DNA of 64,000 nucleotides from Pantoea sp. 1.19 (lineage in GTDB: Bacteria > Pseudomonadota > Gammaproteobacteria > Enterobacterales > Enterobacteriaceae), in contig NZ_MRBS01000004.1 of the NCBI RefSeq assembly GCF_001922585.1, positions 275,619 to 339,618 of the forward strand. The letters run 5' to 3'. The notes under the pieces were generated by a model, which did not search any database, was not told the origin of the DNA, and worked only from the letters and a program-made list of their open reading frames with translations. The position numbers and the translations under genes were made by a program. Shown piece after piece: positions 1 through 8,971 of the stretch. Position 1 is the first letter of the stretch; the number at the start of each line of letters is the position of its first letter.

Positions 1-5
1 TTCAT
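1..5 (-). CDS. thrC: threonine synthase, first five bases only
   Basis: The start codon (complement of bases 3-5) and the next two bases lie just beyond the stop of thrB, with a 3-base gap, as expected for the third gene of the thr operon. Only ATGAA is present, so the identity rests on operon order and on the first codons matching an enterobacterial ThrC that begins Met-Lys. Confidence 0.6.
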
Positions 6-8
6 GCG

Positions 9-938
9 TTATCCCAGTTGTCGTGCGCCAGCCCTGTCCAGCCGGCAGATATGAACAAACCCTTCTTCGTTCTGCAAATAGTGCTGCTGCAGCCACTGCG
101 CCATCCGGTGGGCAATCGCCGGATCGTCGCAAACGGCAAACAGCGTCGGCCCGGAGCCGGAAATGCCGCAGGCCAGCGCGCCCATGTCGCGCGCCGCCCG
201 CCGGGCGTCGGCGAAGCCCGGCAGCAGCTGGGTGCGATAGGGTTCCGCAATCACGTCTTGCATCAGCGTCGCCGCCAGCGCCGCCTGCCCGGTGTGGCAG
301 GCGTGAATAAAGCCCGCCAGATAGCGACCGTGCTGGATACAGGTCTCTTTGCGATACTGCGCAGGTAAAATGGCCCTGGCCTCCGCCGTAGACACCTTGA
401 TCCCCGGATAGGCCATCACCCACAGCCAGTCATCAAACGCCGGCACCGGCTGGCTGATAATGCCGTTCTCCTCCAGCATCAGCTGCAGGCCACCGAGGAA
501 GCACGGCGCAACGTTATCGTAGTGCACGCTGCCGGAGATGCGCCCTTCCAGCTCTCCCATCAGCGCCAACAGTGCGGTATCGCTCAGCGGATTACCGCAG
601 TGTACGTTCATCGCCATCAGGCCCGCCACCACCGAGCAGGCGCTGGAACCGAGGCCTGAGCCAATCGGCATATTTTTTTCCAGCGTCATCGCCACCGGCA
701 CCCGCTCGCCGATCGCCTCACAGAAGCGATCCCAGCACTGCCAGACAATGTTCTGCTGCGGCTCGGTCGGCAGCTTGCTGACAAAACGCCCCTGATTGGT
801 CAGCGAGAAGCGATCGGCCGCTGCAACGGTCACGCAGTCGCCGAGCAGCGAACCGTCGATCGGCGACACCGCTGCGCCTAACACATCGAACCCGACGCTG
901 ACGTTGCCAATCGACGCCGGGGCATAAATTTTCACCAT
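9..938 (-). CDS. thrB: homoserine kinase ThrB
   Basis: Cytosolic homoserine kinase, which phosphorylates homoserine with ATP in threonine biosynthesis. The protein is 309 residues, about the E. coli length. It starts [18 protein letters not shown], the usual N-terminus of ThrB, and carries the GHMP-kinase ATP-binding loop [11 protein letters not shown] near residue 90 and a C-terminal GISGSGPT glycine motif. I chose the ATG at 938 rather than an upstream ATG because it lies one base after the thrA stop and matches the family N-terminus. It is cotranscribed with thrA and thrC under thrL attenuation. Confidence 0.97.
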   Translation of the reverse strand: MVKIYAPASIGNVSVGFDVLGAAVSPIDGSLLGDCVTVAAADRFSLTNQGRFVSKLPTEPQQNIVWQCWDRFCEAIGERVPVAMTLEKNMPIGSGLGSSACSVVAGLMAMNVHCGNPLSDTALLALMGELEGRISGSVHYDNVAPCFLGGLQLMLEENGIISQPVPAFDDWLWVMAYPGIKVSTAEARAILPAQYRKETCIQHGRYLAGFIHACHTGQAALAATLMQDVIAEPYRTQLLPGFADARRAARDMGALACGISGSGPTLFAVCDDPAIAHRMAQWLQQHYLQNEEGFVHICRLDRAGARQLG

Positions 939-939
939 G

Positions 940-3402
940 TTATACCCCCAGCTTCCAGGAGAGCGTGCGCAGCAGATCGGCAAATACTCCGGCCGCCGTC
1001 ACGTCGTTGCCTGCGCCATAGCCGCGCAGCACCAGCGGGATTGGCTGATAGTAGCGGCTGTAAAACGCCAGCGCATTCTCACCGTTTTTCACTTTATGTA
1101 GCGGATCGTTACCGTCAACCGCAGCGATCTTCACTACGCAGCGACCGCCCTCTTCGATTGCGCCAACAAAACGCAGCACCTTGCCTTCATCCCGCGCGTT
1201 GGCCACCCGGGCGGCAAACGCGTCATCCAGCTCCGGCAGACGCTGCATAAAAGTATCGACGTCCGGAATATCCAGCAGCGCCTGTGGCAGCATCGGCGCC
1301 ATCTCCACGTCCTTGAGCTCGAGCTGCCAGCCCGCCTCACGGGCGAGGATCAGCACCTTGCGCGCCACGTCCATTCCGGACAGATCGTCGCGCGGATCCG
1401 GCTCGGTGTAGCCCAGCTCGCGCGCCAGCCGCGTGGCCTCTGACAGGGTCATGCCCTCATCGAGCTTGCCAAAAATAAACGACAGCGATCCGGATAAAAT
1501 GCCGCTAAAACGGATCAGCTCATCGCCGGCGTTGAGCAGGTTCTGCAGATTCTCAATCACCGGCAGACCGGCACCGACGTTGGTATCGTAGAGAAATTTA
1601 CGCCGCGATGCCGCCGCCGCCGCGCGCATCTGCTGATAATACGCCCAGGAGTCGGTGTTGGCTTTTTTGTTTGGCGTCACCACGTGGAAGCCATCGGCGA
1701 GGAAATTCGCGTACTGGCTGGCAATCGCCTGCGACGAGGTGCAGTCCACGATTACCGGGTTCAGCAGATGATACTCTTTCACCAGCCGGCTGAGATGGGC
1801 GGCACTGAACGGCTGACTGGCCTGCGCCAGCGCCGACTGCCAGTGCTCAAGATCGATGCCGTGCACGTGGGTGATCATGGCCCGCGAATTGGCGATCCCG
1901 CACACCCGCAAATCGATATGCTTCTGCTTCAGCCAGGCCTGCTGGCGATGCAGCTGCGCCAGCAGCGCCGCGCCAACGCCGCCGACACCGACCAGAAACA
2001 CTTCGATCACCTGATCGGTATTGAACAGCATCTGGTGCACCACGCGCACGCCGGTGGTGGCATCGTCGTTTTTCACCACCACCGAAATTGAGCGCTCGGA
2101 AGAGCCCTGGGCGATAGCCACAATATTGATATTGGCGCGCGCCAGCGCCGAGAAAAACTTAGCCGAAATCCCGCGCAGGGTGCGCATGCCGTCGCCCACC
2201 ACCGAGATCACCGCCAGCTGCTCGGTGACGTCCAGCGGCTCCAGCAGGCCGTCTTTGAGCTCCAGGTAGAACTCCTCCTCCAGCGTGCGGCGCGCGCGTG
2301 CCAGTTCGCTCTGCGGCACGCAGAAGCTGATGCTGTACTCCGACGAAGACTGGGTGATCAGCACCACCGAAATGCCGGCGCGGGACATGGCGGCAAAGAC
2401 GCGGGCGGCCATGCCGACCATACCCTTCATCCCCGGACCGGAGACGTTAAACATCGCGAGGTTGTTCAGGTTGGTAATGCCCTTCACCGGCATCGCCGCA
2501 TCGCTGGCCGCGGCGCCAATCAGCGTGCCGGGCGCCTGCGGATTCGCGGTATTTTTGATAAGGCAAGGGATCTGGAACTGGGCAATCGGGCTGATGGTGC
2601 GCGGATGCAGCACCTTGGCGCCAAAGTAGGAGAGCTCCATCGCCTCCTGGTAGGACATGGATTTCAGCAGTCGCGCATCCGGCACCTGACGCGGATCGCA
2701 GGTGTACACCCCATCGACATCGGTCCAGATCTCACAGCAGTCGGCGCGCAGGCAGGCGGCCAGCACCGCCGCCGAATAGTCGGAGCCGTTGCGTCCGAGG
2801 ACCACCAGCTCACCGCGCTCGTTACCGGCGGTAAAGCCGGCCATCAGAATCATGTTGTCTGCCGGGATCTGGCTGGCGGCGATGCGGCGGGTTGATTCGG
2901 CAATATCGACGGTTGATTCAAGATAGCTGCCTGACGCCAGCAGCTTCTCCACCGGGTCAATCACGCTGACCCGGTGCCCGCGCGCGCGCAGCAGGGCGGC
3001 CATGATGGCGATTGACAATTTTTCACCGCGGCAGATTATCCCGGCGTTGACGCTATCCGGACACTGCCCCAGCAGGGTAATGCCGTGCAGCACCTGCTTC
3101 AACTGAGCAAACTCCGACGCCACCACCGCCTGTAGCGGCGCCAGTTCAAATTCCGGCTGCGCCCCGGCCAGTCCGGTCAGCAGTTCGGCAAAAATACGTT
3201 CGGCGTCGCTGATATTGGGCTGTGCGTCCTGACCGCTCAGGGTTTTCTCAATCATCGCAACCAGATGGTTAGTGATTTTTGCCGGGGCGGAGAGGACGGT
3301 AGCCACCTGCCCCTGGCGGGCATTACTCTCCAGAATGTCGGCGACGCGTAAAAAACGCTGCGCGTTTGCTACCGACGTTCCACCAAATTTCAGCACTCGC
3401 AT
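940..3402 (-). CDS. thrA: bifunctional aspartokinase I / homoserine dehydrogenase I
   Basis: Fused enzyme for the first and third steps from aspartate to threonine. It is 820 residues, the same as E. coli ThrA. The N-terminal aspartokinase domain opens [14 protein letters not shown], with the KFGGTS substrate and ATP motif, and is followed by ACT regulatory domains around residues 310-460, where threonine is expected to inhibit. The homoserine dehydrogenase half begins near residue 465 with the nucleotide-binding motif [10 protein letters not shown] and contains VTPNKKAN and the catalytic region [19 protein letters not shown]. The start at 3402 is preceded by a GGAGAG-type ribosome site and lies 27 bases past the attenuator hairpin. 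Confidence 0.98.
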   Translation of the reverse strand: MRVLKFGGTSVANAQRFLRVADILESNARQGQVATVLSAPAKITNHLVAMIEKTLSGQDAQPNISDAERIFAELLTGLAGAQPEFELAPLQAVVASEFAQLKQVLHGITLLGQCPDSVNAGIICRGEKLSIAIMAALLRARGHRVSVIDPVEKLLASGSYLESTVDIAESTRRIAASQIPADNMILMAGFTAGNERGELVVLGRNGSDYSAAVLAACLRADCCEIWTDVDGVYTCDPRQVPDARLLKSMSYQEAMELSYFGAKVLHPRTISPIAQFQIPCLIKNTANPQAPGTLIGAAASDAAMPVKGITNLNNLAMFNVSGPGMKGMVGMAARVFAAMSRAGISVVLITQSSSEYSISFCVPQSELARARRTLEEEFYLELKDGLLEPLDVTEQLAVISVVGDGMRTLRGISAKFFSALARANINIVAIAQGSSERSISVVVKNDDATTGVRVVHQMLFNTDQVIEVFLVGVGGVGAALLAQLHRQQAWLKQKHIDLRVCGIANSRAMITHVHGIDLEHWQSALAQASQPFSAAHLSRLVKEYHLLNPVIVDCTSSQAIASQYANFLADGFHVVTPNKKANTDSWAYYQQMRAAAAASRRKFLYDTNVGAGLPVIENLQNLLNAGDELIRFSGILSGSLSFIFGKLDEGMTLSEATRLARELGYTEPDPRDDLSGMDVARKVLILAREAGWQLELKDVEMAPMLPQALLDIPDVDTFMQRLPELDDAFAARVANARDEGKVLRFVGAIEEGGRCVVKIAAVDGNDPLHKVKNGENALAFYSRYYQPIPLVLRGYGAGNDVTAAGVFADLLRTLSWKLGV

Positions 3403-3428
3403 GGTCAAATCTCTCCTGATTTTTGCCG

Positions 3429-3470
3429 AAAAAAAAGCCCGCACTGTGAGGTGCGGGCTTTTTTTTTTCT
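3429..3470 (-). terminator. thr operon attenuator (rho-independent)
   Basis: On the minus strand, GCCCGCAC and GTGCGGGC form an 8-bp GC-rich stem with a 6-base loop, flanked by long A and T tracts (the stem extends through A-T pairs). It lies between thrL and thrA, exactly where the E. coli thr attenuator sits. When threonine or isoleucine codons in thrL stall the ribosome, this terminator is expected not to form. Confidence 0.95.
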
Positions 3471-3485
3471 TTTTCCTGGTATGCG

Positions 3486-3557
3486 TCAGCCCGCACCGTT
3501 ACCTGAGGTAATGGTGGTGGTAATAATGGTAGTCATGTTCAGGCTGTCAGTACGCAT
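3486..3557 (-). CDS. thrL: thr operon leader peptide
   Basis: A 23-residue ORF reading MRTDSLN, then [16 protein letters not shown]. The C-terminal GNGAG and the Thr/Ile run match E. coli ThrL. Seven threonine and three isoleucine codons form the regulatory stretch, and the stop falls just before the attenuator hairpin, so translation can couple to termination. A second in-frame ATG at residue 8 could give a 16-residue peptide that starts directly at the control codons. Neither start has a strong ribosome site, so the true N-terminus is open. Confidence 0.93.
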   Translation of the reverse strand: MRTDSLNMTTIITTTITSGNGAG

Positions 3558-3749
3558 GGTTGGATTTATCGTCTGTCTGTCATTGAATCTGTCTTGTCCA
3601 GAAGTAAAGCAAAGTGAGAACCATGTCAATTTTTTTATCCCCCGCCGCCCGACCGCGCGGCAGCAAAGCGCGCGCCCCGCTGCGCCGCACACTTCCCCGC
3701 TATGCTGGTGACGCGACAATGTGCAATAAAACATGTCGCCTTGAAACGG

Positions 3750-4448
3750 TCATCCAGCATTTTTATCTATAAGATTTTTTTCTATGTCGTGCAGCAGGCG
3801 GTGCAGCATCGCGCTGTCCCGCTGTTCCAGCAGGCCCAGCCGCTGCTGTAGCCAGTCCGCCAGCTTGATATCGTCCGCGACCGCCAGCCGCGTTAACAAG
3901 CCCTGGCAGCGCGCGCGCAGCGCCTGCAGCTGAGCCGCATCGGCCGCTGGCGCCACCGCCGGCTGCACCTGCCGCAGCGACGAGAGCTGATAGCAGAATA
4001 CCATCACTGCCTGTGCCAGATTGAGCGACGGATAGTCCACCGCCATCGGCACGCCGGTCAGCAGGTCCACCTGCGCCAGCTCATCATTGCTCAACCCACT
4101 GTCTTCACGGCCAAACACCAGCGCGACCCGTTCGACCCACTGGCTCTTCTCGCGCAGGATAGCCTCCGTTTGCTGCGGGGTGGCGTAATAGTGAAAGCGA
4201 GCACGGCTGCGCGCGGTGGTCGCCACGCTGAAATCAACGTCGCCCAGCGCCGCAGCCAGCGTTGGCCAGTGGCTGGCCTGCTCGAGGATTTCGGTGGCAC
4301 CGTGCGCCACCCGCCGGGCCGCCGGATCGCGGTGGGCCTCACTGTCCACGATCCGTAATTCGCTAAAGCCCATGGTTTTCATGGCGCGTGCGGCGGCACC
4401 GACGTTTTCGGCACGCGCCGGCGAGACCAGAATGAGAGGAAAATGCAT
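3750..4448 (-). CDS. lasT: SpoU/TrmJ-family tRNA/rRNA 2'-O-methyltransferase (LasT/YjtD)
   Basis: A 232-residue SPOUT-fold RNA methyltransferase. The N-terminus LILVSPARAENVGAAARAMK is the RNA-binding NxGAxxR motif 1 of the SpoU/TrmH class. LVFGREDSGLSNDEL near residue 115 is motif 2, and PSLNLAQAVMVFCYQL near residue 140 is motif 3 of the SAM-binding trefoil knot. In E. coli the homologue (yjtD, also called lasT) sits in the same place between arcA and thrL. The substrate of this paralogue of TrmJ is not evident from sequence. The ATG at 4448 has an AGAGGAAA ribosome site. Confidence 0.9.
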   Translation of the reverse strand: MHFPLILVSPARAENVGAAARAMKTMGFSELRIVDSEAHRDPAARRVAHGATEILEQASHWPTLAAALGDVDFSVATTARSRARFHYYATPQQTEAILREKSQWVERVALVFGREDSGLSNDELAQVDLLTGVPMAVDYPSLNLAQAVMVFCYQLSSLRQVQPAVAPAADAAQLQALRARCQGLLTRLAVADDIKLADWLQQRLGLLEQRDSAMLHRLLHDIEKNLIDKNAG

Positions 4449-4527
4449 ATCGCCCCTAAATAACGGTAGGTAAAGCGGTCAGTGTACTGCGTTGTACGGG
4501 GGGGTTAACAGCAACAAAGTCAGTGTT

Positions 4528-4542
4528 AACATTTAATTAACA
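4528..4542 (-). promoter_or_regulatory. candidate ArcA box
   Basis: The minus strand reads TGTTAATTAAATGTT, which contains the GTTAATTA core of the ArcA-P consensus. It lies 80 bases upstream of lasT and about 415 upstream of arcA. Binding is inferred from consensus only. Confidence 0.4.
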
Positions 4543-4788
4543 GGCATCCGTCTGTTGGATAATGGCAATCACCCCCTGACTGCAGCGACAAATTATACAA
4601 GAGCAAGGGTTCGCGATGTTTTATTTAAAAAATTGTTATTATTCATTTAGATAATCAGACTAAAAAAACAATATCATCAGTAAACTGATGCAGTAAGCTG
4701 AATCGTCACATCCGCGTGATCAATCTGGTGCTAACCTCGCATACCGATGAGCGTTTTTCACCAAAGTGTTATCGTGCTACACTGAGTT

Positions 4789-4802
4789 TTGATATAAGTC
4801 AA
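4789..4802 (+). promoter_or_regulatory. candidate FNR box upstream of arcA
   Basis: TTGATATAAGTCAA matches the FNR consensus TTGAT-N4-ATCAA at nine of ten conserved positions. arcA is known to be activated anaerobically by FNR in E. coli. A class II arrangement would put the transcription start near 4837. Confidence 0.5.
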
Positions 4803-4954
4803 CGAGGCGTTATTTTACCCTCACCGGGTGTAGACCCTGCTGTTATCTCGCTGTTAATACGGTTAGGATATACCCCGATCAAAGACTGACTGACAGGTAG
4901 CGTTTACGGTAATCGTCCTGTTTCGAATTGTTGGCAATTTCAGGTAGCGAACTG

Positions 4955-5671
4955 ATGCAGACCCCACACATACTTATCGTTGAAGACGAGTTAGTGACTC
5001 GCAACACTCTCAAAAGTATTTTTGAGGCTGAAGGCTACATGGTCCATGAAGCAACGGACGGTGCCGAAATGCACCAGATCCTTACCGATCATGATGTTAA
5101 TCTGGTGATCATGGACATCAACCTGCCGGGCAAAAACGGGCTGCTGCTGGCGCGCGAGCTGCGCGAACAGGCCAACGTCGCGCTGATGTTCCTCACCGGC
5201 AGAGACAATGAAGTGGATAAAATCCTCGGCCTTGAAATCGGCGCCGATGATTACATTACCAAGCCGTTTAATCCGCGTGAGCTGACCATTCGCGCACGCA
5301 ATTTGCTGTCGCGCACCATGAACCTGGCGCCGGTCGGTGACGAGCGACGCACCGTTGAAAGCTATAAGTTTAACGGCTGGGAGCTGGACATCAACAGCCG
5401 CTCTCTGGTCAGCCCGCAGGGCGAATACTACAAGCTGCCGCGCAGCGAGTTTCGCGCAATGCTGCATTTCTGTGAAAATCCGGGCAAGATCCAGACCCGC
5501 GCCGATTTGCTGAAAAAAATGACCGGCCGCGAGCTGAAGCCACACGATCGCACCGTCGACGTCACCATTCGCCGCATCCGCAAGCATTTTGAATCGGCAC
5601 CGGACACCCCCGAAATCATCGCCACCATTCACGGCGAAGGCTATCGCTTCTGCGGTGACCTGCAAGAGTAA
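4955..5671 (+). CDS. arcA: aerobic respiration control response regulator ArcA
   Basis: OmpR-family response regulator of the ArcB-ArcA system, which represses aerobic respiratory genes when redox sensing by ArcB signals low oxygen. It is 238 residues, identical in length to E. coli ArcA, and starts [17 protein letters not shown]. The receiver domain has the acidic pair near residue 10, the phosphoacceptor in [12 protein letters not shown] (about Asp54), LTGRD, and the lysine of [10 protein letters not shown]. The winged-helix domain ends [24 protein letters not shown] in two parts. I chose the ATG at 4955 over one at 4928 because it matches the family start. arcB is not in the window. Confidence 0.98.
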   Translation: MQTPHILIVEDELVTRNTLKSIFEAEGYMVHEATDGAEMHQILTDHDVNLVIMDINLPGKNGLLLARELREQANVALMFLTGRDNEVDKILGLEIGADDYITKPFNPRELTIRARNLLSRTMNLAPVGDERRTVESYKFNGWELDINSRSLVSPQGEYYKLPRSEFRAMLHFCENPGKIQTRADLLKKMTGRELKPHDRTVDVTIRRIRKHFESAPDTPEIIATIHGEGYRFCGDLQE

Positions 5672-5686
5672 CGGCTTACGTTATGC

Positions 5687-5714
5687 CCAGGCGCAGGCGC
5701 GTTCGTGCGCCTGG
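5687..5714. terminator. hairpin between convergent arcA and creA
   Basis: CCAGGCGCA and TGCGCCTGG form a perfect 9-bp stem with a 10-base loop 16 bases after the arcA stop. There is no T tract, so termination strength is uncertain. It may serve either convergent gene. Confidence 0.5.
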
Positions 5715-5764
5715 TAACCTGCACCGGTATTGACGTTTTACCAGCGAAATCTACAATCCGCTCA

Positions 5765-6250
5765 TCACTCGCCGTTGCCAGCCCGCCAGGGCATGATCGG
5801 GACGGCACTCAGCGCATTTTTAGGTGATCCTTCAATCACTTTGTCTGAGTAAGTGAGATACACCAGCGTGTTTCTTCGGCTGTCATAGAACCGAACCACC
5901 TGAAGCTTTTTAAAGATCAGGGAGGTGCGCTGGCGAAAAACGACGTCTCCCTGAGCCTTTCCCTGTGCAACCTTCTCGCTAAGCGAAATGGGGCCGACCT
6001 GCTGGCAGGAGATAGCTGCATCGGCAGTATCTTCCGCCAGGCCCAGTCCTCCCTTGATTCCGCCGGTCTTGGCGCGACTGATATAACAGGTAACATTTTT
6101 TATCTCAGGGTCGTCGAACGCTTCGACAACGATTTTGTGGTCGGGGCCAAACACTTTGAACGCTGTATCTACGGAGCCAATTTGCTCCGCCAGGCTCGTG
6201 CACGAGACAAACAACAGGGACGTGATTAGTGCATTTGAACATAGTTTCAT
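5765..6250 (-). CDS. creA: CreA family protein
   Basis: A 161-residue exported protein. A signal peptide (hydrophobic [13 protein letters not shown], cleavage probably after LAEQ) precedes the CreA core with [47 protein letters not shown] and [18 protein letters not shown], closely matching E. coli CreA. Its function is unknown, and despite the name it is not a component of the CreBC phosphorelay. I chose the ATG at 6250 because upstream codons encode nothing family-like. In E. coli creBCD follow creA; here arcA follows directly and creBCD are missing. Confidence 0.93.
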   Translation of the reverse strand: MKLCSNALITSLLFVSCTSLAEQIGSVDTAFKVFGPDHKIVVEAFDDPEIKNVTCYISRAKTGGIKGGLGLAEDTADAAISCQQVGPISLSEKVAQGKAQGDVVFRQRTSLIFKKLQVVRFYDSRRNTLVYLTYSDKVIEGSPKNALSAVPIMPWRAGNGE

Positions 6251-6446
6251 ATTGTTACCATTGAAATTTAAATAGATGTCAATGTAATGTTGAGCGACGG
6301 ATTGAGATGTAATTCTCATCTCTGTCATTCCGTAATGCGATAGAGCATGAAACAACAAACAAAATTCAGTACTGGATTTTGGTCTCACGCTATCATTCGT
6401 CAGCTTTACATCATCGCACCAATCATTAAGTATTCGAGGACGAGTT

Positions 6447-7319
6447 ATGGATCAAGCCGGTATCATTCGCGATTTGCTTGTTTGGCTGGAGAGCCACCTG
6501 GACCAACCTTTGTCGCTGGATAACGTCGCGGCTAAGGCAGGCTACTCAAAATGGCATCTGCAACGTATGTTTAAGGATGTCACCGGTCATGCAATTGGTG
6601 CTTATATCCGCGCGCGCCGCCTGTCAAAAGCGGCGGTAGCCCTGCGTCTGACCAGTCGACCGATCCTGGACATTGCCCTCCAGTATCGCTTCGACTCCCA
6701 GCAGACGTTTACGCGCGCCTTTAAAAAACAGTTTTCTCAGACGCCGGCCTGGTATCGCCGCGCGCCGGAGTGGAACGCCTATGGCATTCGCCCCCCGATT
6801 CGTCTTGACGGTGATTTCACGCTGCCACAGGCCACCTGGGTGACGCTGCCGGAAATTCACCTGATCGGTCAAACACAAAGCTACACCTGCGTACTGGAGG
6901 AGATCTCCGCCTATCGCGATGAGATGCGCATGCATTTCTGGCATCGCTTTCTCAGCGATGCGGAGATGCTGCCGGCGGTGCTCTACGGGCTGCATCAGTC
7001 TCGCCCCAGCGCAGAGAAAGATGATGAGCAGGAGGTGCTTTACACCACCGCCATCGCCGCCGGGTCGCAAGATATGCCCTTCTGCAATACGCACGATATC
7101 ACGCTGGAACCGGGTGATTACGTGCAGTTCAGCTTTGAGGGAAGCCGCAAGGACCTGCAAGCATTCATCCTGACGCTCTACGGCACCTGCATGCCCATGC
7201 TCGGGCTGACCCGCCGCGCGGGCTGCGACATTGAACGTTTTCATACGCCGGGAGGGAAGCGTCGCCCTGCTCCTCCCGACGTGCTTCGCTGTGATTATCT
7301 GATTCCGATTCGCCGCTAA
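6447..7319 (+). CDS. rob: AraC/XylS-family transcriptional activator Rob
   Basis: A 290-residue protein (E. coli Rob is 289), a MarA/SoxS/Rob-class activator of genes for efflux, solvent and superoxide resistance. The N-terminal double HTH covers about residues 8-105, with [18 protein letters not shown] in the first unit and [18 protein letters not shown] in the second. The C-terminal GyrI-like effector-binding domain spans about 125-290. It starts after a GAGGACGAG ribosome site, is divergent from creA and converges on gpmB across a strong terminator. Confidence 0.96.
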   Translation: MDQAGIIRDLLVWLESHLDQPLSLDNVAAKAGYSKWHLQRMFKDVTGHAIGAYIRARRLSKAAVALRLTSRPILDIALQYRFDSQQTFTRAFKKQFSQTPAWYRRAPEWNAYGIRPPIRLDGDFTLPQATWVTLPEIHLIGQTQSYTCVLEEISAYRDEMRMHFWHRFLSDAEMLPAVLYGLHQSRPSAEKDDEQEVLYTTAIAAGSQDMPFCNTHDITLEPGDYVQFSFEGSRKDLQAFILTLYGTCMPMLGLTRRAGCDIERFHTPGGKRRPAPPDVLRCDYLIPIRR

Positions 7320-7336
7320 GCGGGTGAGGAAGCAGG

Positions 7337-7369
7337 CCGAAAGCGATCGACATCGCTTTCGGTTTTTTT
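7337..7369 (+). terminator. rho-independent terminator of rob
   Basis: CCGAAAGCGAT and ATCGCTTTCGG form a perfect 11-bp stem with a 4-base loop (CGAC) followed by seven T. It starts 17 bases after the rob stop and overlaps the end of convergent gpmB by two bases. Confidence 0.95.
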
Positions 7370-8015
7370 AACGCTGCAGTTCGTCCAGCGCCGCCTCCTG
7401 CAAATGGGAAATATCCCCGGCCATCTCCACAATCCAGCCGGCTGCCAGCCACGCACTGTGCTGGTGATCCACCCGCGACAGCGAGCAGTTCCGCAGACGC
7501 AGACGCCGTTCGGCATACGCCGGCAGGCCGAGAATCGTGCTGACCAGCACCCCCAGCGCCATACCGTGACTCACCAGCAGCGGGCGGCTACCGGCGGGCA
7601 ACGCCAGGCAGGCATCCAGCGCGTCGTGCATACGGCTCGCCAGTTCGCTCATGGATTCGCCGCCGGGGATCCGCCCCCCCTCAGTGCCGTTCACCAGCGC
7701 GCGACGCCACGCTTCTTCCTCGTCGGTCAGCGCGTCCAGCTGACGCTGTTCCAGCACGCCCATATTCAGTTCGCGCAGGCGCGGATCCAGCCGCAGATCG
7801 CAGCCGCAGGCATCGGCAATAATCTCGCCGGTGCGACGGGTCCGGCCCAGATCGCTGGCAATCACGTGGGTGATCCCAAGCGACCTGACCCGCGCGGCGA
7901 CCTGCTGCGCCTGACGCTCTCCGAGGGCGGTAAGCGCACTATCAGACTGCCCCTGAATACGGCGGGCGGCGTTCCAAAGGGTTTCGCCGTGGCGAACCAG
8001 ATAGACCTGTAGCAT
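7368..8015 (-). CDS. gpmB: histidine phosphatase family protein GpmB (YtjC)
   Basis: A 215-residue cytosolic member of the histidine phosphatase superfamily, same length as the E. coli protein. The catalytic LVRHGETLWN lies near residue 6, ASDLGRTRRTGEII near 54, the ELNMGVLE segment near 83 and the second catalytic histidine in VSHGMALG near 150. The annotation as phosphoglycerate mutase is historical; members of this branch act mainly as broad phosphatases, so mutase activity is doubtful. It is divergent from yjjX across about 50 bases. Confidence 0.93.
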   Translation of the reverse strand: MLQVYLVRHGETLWNAARRIQGQSDSALTALGERQAQQVAARVRSLGITHVIASDLGRTRRTGEIIADACGCDLRLDPRLRELNMGVLEQRQLDALTDEEEAWRRALVNGTEGGRIPGGESMSELASRMHDALDACLALPAGSRPLLVSHGMALGVLVSTILGLPAYAERRLRLRNCSLSRVDHQHSAWLAAGWIVEMAGDISHLQEAALDELQR

Positions 8016-8065
8016 AGTAATTTCCGTTATACTGCGAGCAAAATTGGAAGAGGACTCACACCATT

Positions 8066-8584
8066 ATGGTTCATATCGTCGCGGCCACCACCAATCCGGC
8101 TAAAATCAGCGCCATCACGCAGGCATTCCACGACATCTTCGGCGTCGGATCCTGCCACATTGAGGGGGTGGCGGTCGACAGCGGCGTGGCCGCCCAGCCG
8201 CTTAGCCAGCAGGAAACGCGAACCGGCGCACGAAATCGGGTGCAGCAGGCGCGCGAAGCCCGGCCGACAGCTGACTTCTGGGTAGCAATTGAGGCCGGTA
8301 TTGAAGGGGATGAGGCGTTCGCCTGGGTGGTGATTGAAGATCGTCGGCAGCGCGGTGAGTCGCGCACCGCCAGCTTTACCCTGCCGCCGATCGTCATGGC
8401 CGGCATTGCCGCCGGACGCGAGCTGGGCGATGAAATGGCGCGCCTGACCGGCATCGATAACATTAAGCAGCAGGGCGGTGCCATCGGGGTGTTCACCGGC
8501 GGCCGCCTGACCCGCAGCAGCGTCTACCACCAGGCGCTGCTGCTGGCGCTCAGCCCGTTCCACAACGCCTTCTGGCAGCAGTAA
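8066..8584 (+). CDS. yjjX: inosine/xanthosine triphosphatase YjjX
   Basis: A 172-residue NTPase that hydrolyses non-canonical ITP and XTP to keep deaminated purines out of nucleic acids. The family N-terminus [31 protein letters not shown] near residue 50, [12 protein letters not shown] near 74 and the C-terminal [19 protein letters not shown] all match E. coli YjjX. It ends two bases before the end of convergent trpR, so the two genes share a tight tail-to-tail junction as in E. coli. Confidence 0.96.
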   Translation: MVHIVAATTNPAKISAITQAFHDIFGVGSCHIEGVAVDSGVAAQPLSQQETRTGARNRVQQAREARPTADFWVAIEAGIEGDEAFAWVVIEDRRQRGESRTASFTLPPIVMAGIAAGRELGDEMARLTGIDNIKQQGGAIGVFTGGRLTRSSVYHQALLLALSPFHNAFWQQ

Positions 8585-8586
8585 GG

Positions 8587-8910
8587 CTACGCGTCAGGCA
8601 GCAGCTGCGCCGCCAGCCAGGCTTTCAGATCCGGCGGCGCGCTTTTCAGGCTGTTAGAACCGCGGGTAATGGTGGCGATGCCGGTGCCCAGCGCGTTTTT
8701 TAATTCACGCTGGCTGAGCTCCCCACGCATCAGCTCTTCAATGATCCGCAGGCGGGTGCCGAGCGCCTCCCGCTCATCCGGGGTTAACATCAGCTGCAGC
8801 AGCGGCAGATGCAGATCCTGCTCGCTGGCCTGCACCAGCAGTTCGACAAACCGCAGCCAGTCGGCGCCCAGCGGTTCGGCCGTAACGGCGATCGGAGATT
8901 GTTGATTCAT
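8587..8910 (-). CDS. trpR: trp operon repressor TrpR
   Basis: A 107-residue all-helical dimeric repressor that binds L-tryptophan and shuts off trp, aroH, mtr and its own gene. It carries [19 protein letters not shown] and the HTH region [20 protein letters not shown], nearly identical to E. coli TrpR. I prefer the ATG at 8910 to that at 8916, because the ACAGGATGG stretch then sits at ribosome-site distance. A candidate trp operator overlaps the promoter region. The gene is downstream of slt on the same strand. Confidence 0.96.
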   Translation of the reverse strand: MNQQSPIAVTAEPLGADWLRFVELLVQASEQDLHLPLLQLMLTPDEREALGTRLRIIEELMRGELSQRELKNALGTGIATITRGSNSLKSAPPDLKAWLAAQLLPDA

Positions 8911-8927
8911 GGCCATGCCATCCTGTC

Positions 8928-8945
8928 ATACTCACAAACTAGTAC
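8928..8945 (-). promoter_or_regulatory. candidate trp operator of trpR
   Basis: The minus strand reads GTACTAGTTTGTGAGTAT. The left half matches the trp operator half-site GTACTAGTT exactly, while the right half is weaker. It lies 18-35 bases before the trpR start, consistent with the known autoregulation. Confidence 0.5.
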
Positions 8946-8971
8946 AGCAGCATAGCACAGCCCGCGCAGAA

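Larger units (their letters stand above)
4449..4954. promoter_or_regulatory. divergent lasT-arcA regulatory region
   Basis: A 506-base gap without a credible gene; I do not find the short yjjY of E. coli here. It is AT-rich from about 4600 to 4700 and must hold the lasT promoter (minus) and the long arcA leader (plus). E. coli arcA is also known for several upstream promoters and a long untranslated leader. Two recognisable sites are listed separately: an ArcA-box-like site near lasT and an FNR-box-like site about 160 bases before arcA. Confidence 0.7.
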
